A stretch of 20,438 nucleotides of DNA from an uncultured Eubacterium sp. (GTDB lineage Bacteria > Bacillota > Clostridia > Lachnospirales > Lachnospiraceae): positions 1 to 20,438 of the forward strand of contig CAMODP010000009.1 in the NCBI GenBank assembly GCA_946611445.1. Direction: 5' to 3'. A program made the position numbers and the translations under genes. Under the pieces are notes generated by a model. The model saw only the letters and a program-made list of their open reading frames with translations. It was not told the origin of the DNA and searched no databases. Shown piece by piece: positions 7,614 to 14,714 of this stretch. Positions within the stretch are counted from its first letter, which is position 1. Each line of letters opens with the position of its first letter.

Positions 7614-7845
7614 CGAACAGATGCGGATGTCGCATAAGCCCGGTTTCCGCAGGAAGCATAGAAATTCTTGGTTTTCAGGTGCTTCCGCTCCGTGAACGGC
7701 GGCTCACAGCACAGCAGCTGGTCATTCACAATAAACTTGAAGTGAGAACGCCTTAATTACGTTGAACAGCCGAAGGAAGCGCATGAAAGCCATAGTATTT
7801 CATGCTTACGAGGACTGAGGGCGTTGCGATATCCGCATCTGTTCG
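7614..7845. repeat. inverted pair of imperfect repeats of about 77 bp (MITE- or REP-doublet-like)
   Basis: The outer 21 nt of the left copy (7614-7634) match the reverse complement of 7825-7845 at 20 of 21 positions. The similarity continues inward with small gaps to about 7692 on the left and 7770 on the right (shared AAGCAT, GAAAT, TTTCA and CTTCC blocks). Each copy also folds on itself: GGAAGCA 7652-7658 / TGCTTCC 7680-7686 on the left, GCATGAAA 7781-7788 / TTTCATGC 7798-7805 on the right. The spacer is about 77 bp. No target-site duplication is obvious. The right end is 67 bp before the moxR start, so it may have replaced or supplied upstream control sequence. Confidence 0.6.
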
Positions 7846-7912
7846 AACGCTCGTTATTTCACCTCTAAAAGTATACATATGTAAGATCTACAGAAAAAGG
7901 AGGACCCCTTCC

Positions 7913-8926
7913 ATGGACACCCAGGCAAGCGCCACGAACCCTTCCGGGATCGAGAAGGAAGAATTTGACTATGCCCAGGATGTGATTGCCCGTCTTGCAG
8001 CGTACTATGACACCCGCGTGGTCGGACAGCAGGCACTGAAATTTGCCCTGATCGCCTCTGTCATCGCTGACGGTCATGTCCTGATTGAATCTGTTCCGGG
8101 ACTGGCGAAGACGACTGCGGCAAAAGCCATATCTGACGCGGTAGCCGGTCAGTTCTCCCGGATTCAGTGCACGCCGGACCTGCTGCCGAGCGACATCATC
8201 GGCACACAGATCTACAATCAGGCGACGGGAAAGTTTGAGACAACGCTCGGCCCGGTTTTCGCGAATTTTGTGCTGCTGGATGAGATTAATCGTTCCAGCG
8301 CAAAGACACAGAGCGCGATGCTGGAAGCCATGCAGGAGAGGCAGGTGACACTCGGCGGTGTGACATACCGCATGCCCGGGGATGTCTTTATCGTGATCGC
8401 GACTCAGAATCCGATCGAGCAGGAGGGAACCTATCTGCTGTCGGAAGCGCAGACAGACCGTTTTATGATCAAGGAGAAGATCACATACCCGACGGCCCAG
8501 GAGGAGACAGAGATCCTGAACCGCATCGAATCGGGCGCGATCAGCAGACGGGAGCCGGCGGTTTTGAGCATTGAAGACGTTGACCGGGTACAGACAATTG
8601 CCGACAAGATCTATGCAGACGCATCGATCAAACAGTATATCGCGAATGTCGTCGACGCCACCAGGCACACAGACAAGGTGCTGCCGGAAGATCTGGCCCA
8701 ATATGTCCGGATGGGAGCGAGCCCCAGGGCGTCCATCGCTTTTATGAAAATGGCAAAAGCGGCTGCCCTGCTGAACCGGCGGACCTATGTGATTCCGGAG
8801 GACATCCGCCTGATCAGTCATCAGGTCCTGCGCCACCGCATCGGACTCAGTTTCGCCGCCGCAGCGGATCACGTGGAGGCAGAGACCATTATTGACCGTA
8901 TCGTCGCGACGGTTCAGACACCCTGA
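7913..8926 (+). CDS. moxR: MoxR-family AAA+ ATPase
   Basis: A 337-residue AAA+ ATPase of the MoxR group, thought to act as a chaperone or remodeller of VWA-domain proteins. Visible are Walker A ESVPGLAKTT (about 59-68), Walker B VLLDEINR (about 120-127), sensor region IATQNPIEQEGTY and the SEAQTDRF arginine-finger segment, all typical of the family. The ATG at 7913 is chosen because AAGGAGGA (7897-7904) lies 8 nt upstream. An in-frame ATG at 7802 would add 37 residues encoded in the inverted repeat, with no good ribosome site. A perfect 10-bp palindrome TACATATGTA (7874-7883) lies just upstream and could be a -10 region or operator, but I see no convincing -35. First gene of a six-gene cluster. 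Confidence 0.93.
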   Translation: MDTQASATNPSGIEKEEFDYAQDVIARLAAYYDTRVVGQQALKFALIASVIADGHVLIESVPGLAKTTAAKAISDAVAGQFSRIQCTPDLLPSDIIGTQIYNQATGKFETTLGPVFANFVLLDEINRSSAKTQSAMLEAMQERQVTLGGVTYRMPGDVFIVIATQNPIEQEGTYLLSEAQTDRFMIKEKITYPTAQEETEILNRIESGAISRREPAVLSIEDVDRVQTIADKIYADASIKQYIANVVDATRHTDKVLPEDLAQYVRMGASPRASIAFMKMAKAAALLNRRTYVIPEDIRLISHQVLRHRIGLSFAAAADHVEAETIIDRIVATVQTP

Positions 8927-8972
8927 AAAAGCACGGATGCAGCCGGATAAGAGAACAGATGACGGATAAGCC

Positions 8973-9839
8973 ATGGACTATGAATATCTGACAAAAATCA
9001 GGGGACGGATTGCCCTGTACACAAAAAAGAAGACTTCTAATCTCCTTGAGGGAGATTTCAGGTCTGTATACCGCGGACGCAGCATGGATTTTGACGATCT
9101 GCGGGAGTACGCGCCGGGTGACAATGTCCGTGACATCGACTGGAAGTCCTCCTCACGCACGGGAAAGATGCTGGTGCGCCGCTATGTCGCAGAGAAGAGG
9201 CATAATATCCTGTTTGTGGCGGACGCGGGGCGAAAGATGCAGGGGGATACGCCCGGTGCCGGGCCGAAAACGGAGGCGGCGCTCACGACCCTCGGCGTGC
9301 TGGCTTTTCTGGCTGACAGGCACAGCGATGACTTTGCCCTGCTTCACAGCAGCCCTCGCGGATTCGAGTTCAGCTGGTTCCGAAGCGGGGCCATGCATTT
9401 TGAGACGCTGATGCACGCCTATGCTGCAGACGTCGGACTGGATGCCCGCCATATGCTTCCGGAGCTTCTGGAATACGTGGCGGAAAAAATCCGGAGACGC
9501 ATGGTGATCTGCGTGATCACAGATCTTGACGGACTGGAGGGCATTACCGAGAGGATGGTCAGGACGCTCACAGTTAATAATGATCTGTTGGTTGTCAGTG
9601 TGGAAGACGCGCTGCTCACGGATGCAGGCGGATTCAATCTGGACCGCGGCGATTATGAGGATGCCCTGATTGCAGGCAGCCGGAAGCTGCGCGAAGCGGA
9701 GAAGGCTGCGCGCCAGGCTGTCCTGGAAAGGGCTGAGGAATTATTCCGGCGGTACCGTATACCGCTCGTCAGGGTGGCATCTGAGGAGGAAGTGGTAGAC
9801 CGGGTGACAGAACTTCTGGACAGAACAAGGGAGTCATAA
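8973..9839 (+). CDS. DUF58 domain protein (VWA-like fold)
   Basis: A 288-residue protein with the DUF58 core: RGRSMDFDDLREYAPGD (34-50) then VRDIDWKSSSRTG (52-64) and LVRRYVAEK. These invariant motifs define the family. The C-terminal half, with VICVITDLDG and LLVVSVEDALL, has the alternating strand-helix pattern of a VWA-like domain. There is no N-terminal membrane anchor, unlike longer DUF58 proteins. It follows moxR after a 46-nt gap with only a weak GGATAAG ribosome site, so translation may be modest. DUF58 proteins are nearly always encoded beside MoxR, and a physical link to the ATPase is the usual assumption, although the biochemical role is not established. Confidence 0.9.
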   Translation: MDYEYLTKIRGRIALYTKKKTSNLLEGDFRSVYRGRSMDFDDLREYAPGDNVRDIDWKSSSRTGKMLVRRYVAEKRHNILFVADAGRKMQGDTPGAGPKTEAALTTLGVLAFLADRHSDDFALLHSSPRGFEFSWFRSGAMHFETLMHAYAADVGLDARHMLPELLEYVAEKIRRRMVICVITDLDGLEGITERMVRTLTVNNDLLVVSVEDALLTDAGGFNLDRGDYEDALIAGSRKLREAEKAARQAVLERAEELFRRYRIPLVRVASEEEVVDRVTELLDRTRES

Positions 9840-9842
9840 GAG

Positions 9843-10364
9843 ATGGAATTTCCGTTTACAGTTGAACTGCAGCCTCCGTTTTCCTTCTGGACCGGCTGGC
9901 TTGTGACCGGGCTGGTCCTGATCACGGCTGCCGCTGCGCTGTATGCGCTGTTCCGGTGGAGACTGCGGGACCTTCTGCGTGACCCGGCCGCACCGCAGAT
10001 CCATCGTCCGTCAGAGAGAGATCTGGCGCGGTTCAGGCAGCGTGCCCTGGCGGAGCTGGCAGATATGGAAAAGGAATACCGGGACGGCGGCCTGTCAGCC
10101 CGTGAGACCAGCCAGCGGCTGAGCAGCCTGGTCAGAGGCTTTGTCGGAGATGTCACCGGCATATCCTTACAGGAATGTACGCTCAGGGATATCCGCCGGC
10201 TCCGCATACCGGTGCTTACCGGCCTGGTACAGGAATACTATGTTCCGGAATTTGCGGACTACGATGAGGCATCCGGCGATACTGCCGGCAGCCGCGGCAT
10301 ATCCCGGGAATCCGTGCTACAGTCATTGCTGCGAACAAGAAAGGCAATAGAGAGATGGCGCTGA
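9843..10364 (+). CDS. small single-TM protein at the DUF4381 position of the cluster
   Basis: A 173-residue protein with a short N-terminal segment, one strong TM helix (about 15-37: WTGWLVTGLVLITAAAALYA) and a cytoplasmic, arginine-rich helical remainder. Size, topology and place between the DUF58 and the VWA genes are those of DUF4381 proteins in Bat-type operons. Assignment rests mainly on this context, since the sequence has few diagnostic motifs. AAGGGAG at 9827-9833 gives a good ribosome site. The gene starts 3 nt after the DUF58 stop and its end overlaps the next gene by 10 nt, so the cluster is translated as a unit. It may help assemble or anchor the VWA proteins. Confidence 0.75.
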   Translation: MEFPFTVELQPPFSFWTGWLVTGLVLITAAAALYALFRWRLRDLLRDPAAPQIHRPSERDLARFRQRALAELADMEKEYRDGGLSARETSQRLSSLVRGFVGDVTGISLQECTLRDIRRLRIPVLTGLVQEYYVPEFADYDEASGDTAGSRGISRESVLQSLLRTRKAIERWR

Positions 10365-11449
10365 AATATCCGCTGGTACTGGCAGCAGGCATTCCCCTCC
10401 TGGCGGCGCTGCTGGTGCTGTTTCACCTGATCCGGAAAAAGACCGGATACAGAGGCGGTCCGCGTGTGGCAAACACCCGGTTTGTCACGGAACTGCCGGA
10501 ATACAGAAAACTGCAGAGAATCCGCCTGATCGGCCAGATTCTGCTGGAGGGTTTCGTGATCGTGTGCCTGGTCAGCACGCTTGTACTGGCGGCCCGGCCG
10601 TACAGGACGATGACGGTCAGCAGCGGCACAAAAAAGCGGGACATTTTTCTCTGCATGGATGTCTCCTATTCGATCTACAATCTGAATTATGACCTGGTGG
10701 AGAGCCTGGAAGATGTTGTCCGGCATCTGGAGGGAGACAGGTTCGGCATTTCGATTTTCAATACCTCAACGGTGCTGTACGTGCCGATGACGGATGATTA
10801 TGATTTTGTTCTGGAAAAGCTGGAAGAACTGAAGGAATACTTCCGTCTCCAGAAAGTTTACATGGAAAAATACGGCGATGATTACTATATTCCGGACAGC
10901 GAACTGGAAGAGTATACGGATCTCTGGGAAGAACTGGATTATTATGATGCCGGTACACTGATCAACAATCAGTTCAAGGGCAGCTCCCTGATCGGTGAAG
11001 GTCTGGCATCGTGCATGTACAGCTTTCCCCGCTTTGAGAAGGAGGCGCGGACGAGGGTTGTGCTCCTCTCGACGGACAATGCGGAAGAGGCTCGTTCAAA
11101 ACCGCTGGTGGGCCTTCAGGAAGCCGCGCAGTTGTGCAAAAAAAATGATGTCACTGTTTTCGGGATTTATCCGGACATGGAATCTTCCAATCATGCGACA
11201 TCAGCGGAATATGAGGCGGATCTGCGGGACCTGGAACAGGCTGTCGGCGTGACCGGAGGGGTCTGTTACAGAGAGAGCGACAATCTGACAGTGGAGGATA
11301 TCGTTGCCAGCATACAGAAGGAGGAGGCAATGATAGTGCAGGAAATCACGATCGTCCGTGAGGTTGACCGGCCCGGACCGGCTGCGGCAGCGCTGCTTGT
11401 CTCTCTGGCCGGCATGATGGCGGCAGGGTTTGTCCTGCGCAGAATCTGA
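10355..11449 (+). CDS. membrane-anchored VWA-domain protein (BatA-like)
   Basis: A 364-residue protein with two N-terminal TM helices (about 7-25 and 58-80), a VWA domain from about 95 to 315, and a C-terminal TM helix (about 343-361). This is the layout of BatA/BatB aerotolerance proteins. The metal-ion-dependent adhesion site begins with a canonical DxSxS: D102-V-S104-Y-S106 in CMDVSYSI. The later acidic element reads LSTDNAEE instead of the common SDG. An acidic, tyrosine-rich insertion (EKYGDDYYIPDSELEEY and the following 20 residues) lies inside the domain and is unusual. Overlaps the preceding gene by 10 nt. Likely a client of MoxR, binding partners in a metal-dependent way on one face of the membrane. 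Confidence 0.88.
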   Translation: MALKYPLVLAAGIPLLAALLVLFHLIRKKTGYRGGPRVANTRFVTELPEYRKLQRIRLIGQILLEGFVIVCLVSTLVLAARPYRTMTVSSGTKKRDIFLCMDVSYSIYNLNYDLVESLEDVVRHLEGDRFGISIFNTSTVLYVPMTDDYDFVLEKLEELKEYFRLQKVYMEKYGDDYYIPDSELEEYTDLWEELDYYDAGTLINNQFKGSSLIGEGLASCMYSFPRFEKEARTRVVLLSTDNAEEARSKPLVGLQEAAQLCKKNDVTVFGIYPDMESSNHATSAEYEADLRDLEQAVGVTGGVCYRESDNLTVEDIVASIQKEEAMIVQEITIVREVDRPGPAAAALLVSLAGMMAAGFVLRRI

Positions 11450-11461
11450 AGAGGGATTGAT

Positions 11462-12418
11462 ATGATTACGCAGCCGGTTATACCCGTACAGATTGTGCTG
11501 CCTGCCATGCTGGTGATATACGGCTTCATTGTCTTTCACCTGATCCGGAGAAAGGCCGGCATCCGCGGAACGATTCTGACGCTGATCCGTCTTCTGGGCA
11601 TCGGCGTCCTGGTTTTTGCGGTCAATCTGCGCATAATGAAAGAAAACTATGACATGGACGTCGAGATGAAGAATATCGATGTCCTGTTTGTAGTGGATAC
11701 AACCATCAGCATGTGGGCAGAAGATTACAGCGGATCGCATCCCCGCATGGACGGGGTGCAGACGGACCTGCGGTATATCATGGACGAGCTGTATGGCGGC
11801 AGCTTCGGACTGATCCGCTTCGACAACCGCGCGCAGGTCCTGGCTCCGTTTACCCAGGATGCGGACACGGTCCGGGATGCCCTGGAGACAATCAGCGCGC
11901 CGGACCGGTATTACGCGCGGGGCAGTTCACTGAATACGGCGTATGACGAGACGGAAAAACTGCTGCAGTCCTCCATGAAAAAAGAAGGAAGGCAGACGTA
12001 TCTGTTTTTTGTCAGCGACGGAGAAATAACGGATGATTCCGAACTCCGCTCTTTCCGGGATCTGGCCTCCTATGTGGACGGGGGAGCCGTTCTCGGCTAC
12101 GGTACGGCCGGAGGAGGCCGCATGTCAGACGGCAGATACCGTTCCTACGTGACCGATCCGGAAACCTGGGACGATGCCGTCTCCTGCATAGACGAGGATA
12201 ATCTCCGCAGGATTGCCGGGGACCTGGGCGTGGAATACATTCATATGAATTCAAAACAGAATGTCAGCGCCGTGTGTTCCGGAATCAGGACGGCGAGCTC
12301 ACGCACAGCCGGGAAGAAAGACGCTGTCGTGTACGATGACACATACTATCTGTATACGATTCCCCTGCTTGCATTCCTGCTGTGGGAGGCGTGGGTGATT
12401 ATCAGAAAGAGGTTCTGA
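11462..12418 (+). CDS. second membrane-anchored VWA-domain protein (BatB-like)
   Basis: A 318-residue protein with the same layout as its neighbour: TM helices at about 8-28 and 36-56, a VWA domain (about 70-270) and a C-terminal TM helix (about 293-313). The adhesion-site motif is DTTIS (D79, T81, S83), a threonine variant of DxSxS that should still coordinate metal. The later FFVSDGEITDDSE element is canonical. Only 12 nt separate it from the first VWA gene, and GAGGGA (11451-11456) is the ribosome site. The two VWA proteins differ enough in the domain core to suggest distinct roles and not a recent duplication. In Bat operons such pairs are thought to form a membrane complex. Confidence 0.88.
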   Translation: MITQPVIPVQIVLPAMLVIYGFIVFHLIRRKAGIRGTILTLIRLLGIGVLVFAVNLRIMKENYDMDVEMKNIDVLFVVDTTISMWAEDYSGSHPRMDGVQTDLRYIMDELYGGSFGLIRFDNRAQVLAPFTQDADTVRDALETISAPDRYYARGSSLNTAYDETEKLLQSSMKKEGRQTYLFFVSDGEITDDSELRSFRDLASYVDGGAVLGYGTAGGGRMSDGRYRSYVTDPETWDDAVSCIDEDNLRRIAGDLGVEYIHMNSKQNVSAVCSGIRTASSRTAGKKDAVVYDDTYYLYTIPLLAFLLWEAWVIIRKRF

Positions 12419-12451
12419 ATAGACAGTTATAATGTGAGACAGGGTAAGAAA

Positions 12452-13243
12452 ATGGCAGAGTTCAGACCGGAAAACAAAACAGAAAGCGGCTCTGAGAGCG
12501 GCAGACTGACCGCCCGGCGTGTCATGCTTGCGGTTACGGTGTGCGCCGTGCTTCTGGCAGCGGCCGGCTTTTTTCTGTGCGGCAGGCATCTCCTGAATGA
12601 AGCGTTTCTGAGAGAGTGGGACAGCGGGCGCTATACGGACAAATTCGAGCGTCCCCTCCTGCCGGTCAATTTTCCGGAGAGCTGGCTGCCGCTCTATCAT
12701 ATGGGAAACATCAGCTATATGCAGGAGGATTATGACGCGGCAGTCAGCTGGTATCAGCGGTCGCTCGGGAAAAACCCGCCTGCGGAGGAAAAAGAATGTG
12801 CCGTGCGGATCAATCTGGCGCTTGCCCTGCTGCATAAAATCGATTATGAGCATCTGGATACGGAGAATGCTGTCCGCACAGCGGTTTCCCAGCTGAAGAC
12901 GGCCAGGAGCGTCCTGACGGAACATGGATGCGCGGATCCGGACGGGACTGACGGACACAGTGAACAGGCGGAACAGCTGAAAAAGGAGATCGATGAACTG
13001 CTTAAGAAGCTGCAGAGCGGGAGTGAACAGCAGGAGGATCAGCAGCAGGACAGCCAGGATACACAGGACAAGGAGAAGGAACAGGAGGATGACCGTCAGG
13101 AGTCGGGCAGAGAAAAGCAGATCCGCGAAGAACTGGAGGAACAGAAAAAGCAGTCCGCACAGGAACGCGCCGATAAGCAGCAGGAAAAAGGCATGGCAGA
13201 AGACGGCAGCGGTTTTGGCGAGTTTGACGGGAAGACCTGGTGA
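12452..13243 (+). CDS. TPR-containing membrane protein with Gln/Glu/Lys-rich coiled tail (BatC-like)
   Basis: A 263-residue protein with one TM helix (about 23-43), a TPR-like helical pair around 79-130 (LYHMGNISYMQEDYDAAVSW, then INLALALLH) and a highly charged Q/E/D/K-rich tail (about 170-248) predicted to be coiled coil or disordered. This matches the BatC/BatE-type TPR component that closes VWA operons. ATG 12452 is chosen: AGGGTAAG lies 3-10 nt upstream. A GTG at 12434 would add six residues with no better site. The last 20 nt carry the -35 of the trkA promoter, so coding and regulatory sequence overlap here. The repetitive tail is encoded by CAG/GAG/GAA-rich codons. Confidence 0.82.
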   Translation: MAEFRPENKTESGSESGRLTARRVMLAVTVCAVLLAAAGFFLCGRHLLNEAFLREWDSGRYTDKFERPLLPVNFPESWLPLYHMGNISYMQEDYDAAVSWYQRSLGKNPPAEEKECAVRINLALALLHKIDYEHLDTENAVRTAVSQLKTARSVLTEHGCADPDGTDGHSEQAEQLKKEIDELLKKLQSGSEQQEDQQQDSQDTQDKEKEQEDDRQESGREKQIREELEEQKKQSAQERADKQQEKGMAEDGSGFGEFDGKTW

Positions 13244-13253
13244 ATGGTATAAT
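13224..13253 (+). promoter_or_regulatory. extended -10 promoter for trkA inside the end of the TPR gene
   Basis: TTGACG (13224-13229), an 18-nt spacer, TGG then TATAAT (13248-13253). The -10 is perfect, preceded by the TGn extension, and the -35 matches 5 of 6. The -35 is within the last codons of the TPR gene and the -10 begins 5 nt after its stop. Start near 13260, leader about 32 nt, ribosome site GGGAGGA at 13281-13287. Confidence 0.8.
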
Positions 13254-13291
13254 ATTTTTTCGGCAAATAAGGCCCGGCATGGGAGGACGCT

Positions 13292-14647
13292 ATGCAGATA
13301 CTGCTTGTAGGCTGCGGTAAGGTGGGAAGAACCCTTATTGCACAGCTGGTAAAGGAAAACCACGATGTAACGGTCATCGACACTTCGGAGACGGTAATCC
13401 GCGATATTGTCCGTATCTATGATGTCATCGGCATTGTGGGAAACGGCACGAGCCATGAGATTCTCGAAGAGGCTGATATCGAGCACGCGGATATGCTGAT
13501 CGCCGTGACGGATATGGATGAGGTCAATCTGCTGTGCTGCGTGATTGCCAGACAGCAGCACAGCTGCCATACGATTGCGCGTGTCCGCAATCCTGTTTAT
13601 TCAAAAGAGCGGCATTTTCTGCGCAGTGAGCTGGAGCTGTCCATGACCATTAATCCGGAACTGGAGGCTGCGCGCGAAATCGCCCGGCTTCTGCAGTTCC
13701 CGAACGCGATTGAGATCGACAGCTTCGGCAAGGATGCAGTGGATCTGCTTCGCTTTAAGGTGGCAGCTGCGTCGCCGCTGATCGACAAGGCGCTGAAGGA
13801 CATCCCGCAGGACATCACGCACAATATCCTGGTGTGCATTGCCGAAAACAACGGCAAGATCACGATCCCTGACGGCAGCTACGTCATCCGTCACGGGGAC
13901 ACACTGACCATCATAGCCGTGCCGGGAGAAGCGGAGAAATTCTTCCGCCGCATCGGCGTAAAGACGAACAAAGTGAAGGATACGCTGATCGTGGGCGGCG
14001 GCGGCATCACGTATTATCTGACGGAAATACTTCTGAAGAGGGGTATCGACGTCAAGATAATCGAGCAGAAAAAATCACGCTGTGAGGAACTCTCCGAAAT
14101 GTTCCCCGAGGCCGTGGTCGACCGCGGTGACGGCAGCGATCAGGAACTGCTGAATGAAGAGCATCTCGAGGAAATGGATTCTCTGGTGGCCTGCACGGGC
14201 ATTGATGAGGTCAATGCCATCCTGTCACTCTACGCGCAGAAAAAGGTACGGACAAAGGTCGTCACAAAGCTGAACCATCTGGAATTCAATGAGGTGATCC
14301 GGACCCTGGATCTGGACAGCATTGTCAATCCGAAGCTGCTGACCGCGCAGAGAATCCTGCAGTATGTCCGCGCCATGCACAATGGCATAGGGAGCAATGT
14401 GGAGACGCTTTACAGACTGATGGACGGACAGGTCGAGGCTCTCGAATTCATTGTGCAGCCGGGATCAGATATGACCAATATCCGTCTGGCTGACATGCAT
14501 TTCAAGAAGAATGTACTGATCGCAGGCATTCTGCGCAACTTCAGACTGATTATCCCGGGCGGCCAGGACCGTTTCATGGAGGGAGATTCTGTCATTGTTG
14601 TCACGACAAATATCGGGTTCGGGGATATTCATGACATCCTGGCCTGA
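13292..14647 (+). CDS. trkA: Trk potassium uptake regulatory protein TrkA
   Basis: A 451-residue cytoplasmic protein made of two RCK modules, each with a Rossmann nucleotide-binding domain and a TrkA-C domain. The first Rossmann loop is VGCGKVG (6-12) with the acidic end of strand 2 at VIDTSE. The second is LIVGGGGITYYL (232-243). TrkA-C regions lie near 140-220 and 365-451. The doubled architecture identifies TrkA, not the single-RCK KtrA. It binds NAD(H) or adenine nucleotides and gates the TrkH channel, which is encoded 67 nt downstream. It has its own strong promoter, so trkA-trkH can be expressed apart from the VWA cluster. Confidence 0.95.
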   Translation: MQILLVGCGKVGRTLIAQLVKENHDVTVIDTSETVIRDIVRIYDVIGIVGNGTSHEILEEADIEHADMLIAVTDMDEVNLLCCVIARQQHSCHTIARVRNPVYSKERHFLRSELELSMTINPELEAAREIARLLQFPNAIEIDSFGKDAVDLLRFKVAAASPLIDKALKDIPQDITHNILVCIAENNGKITIPDGSYVIRHGDTLTIIAVPGEAEKFFRRIGVKTNKVKDTLIVGGGGITYYLTEILLKRGIDVKIIEQKKSRCEELSEMFPEAVVDRGDGSDQELLNEEHLEEMDSLVACTGIDEVNAILSLYAQKKVRTKVVTKLNHLEFNEVIRTLDLDSIVNPKLLTAQRILQYVRAMHNGIGSNVETLYRLMDGQVEALEFIVQPGSDMTNIRLADMHFKKNVLIAGILRNFRLIIPGGQDRFMEGDSVIVVTTNIGFGDIHDILA

Positions 14648-14672
14648 GATGAAGCATAACTGACCATTACCG

Positions 14673-14694
14673 GGAACTGCCCGCCGGCAGTTTC
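14673..14694 (+). other. stem-loop between trkA and trkH
   Basis: AACTGCC (14675-14681) and GGCAGTT (14686-14692) pair perfectly around a CGCC loop, extended by a G-U and a G-C pair to 9 bp. The following bases are A-rich (AGACAAAAAAGAGG), so it is not an intrinsic terminator. It lies just upstream of the trkH ribosome site and may tune relative expression or mRNA stability. Confidence 0.5.
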
Positions 14695-14714
14695 AGACAA
14701 AAAAGAGGAAAAAG

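Noticed and set aside
7199..7756. ACGCCTTAA at 7199-7207 and 7748-7756 as a target-site duplication of one element
   Set aside because: The second copy lies inside the inverted-repeat module and not at its border, so it does not flank a coherent insertion.
7314..7845. CRISPR array in the repeat-rich region
   Set aside because: No regularly spaced direct repeats; the repeats are inverted and of unequal length.
7865..8974. 369-codon - strand frame opposite moxR
   Set aside because: Shadow of the AAA+ gene; no domain or ribosome site.
12299..13570. 423-codon - strand frame across the second VWA gene, the TPR gene and trkA
   Set aside because: Antisense to three supported genes. The Leu/Phe-rich stretch is the complement of the Gln/Glu/Lys-rich TPR tail.
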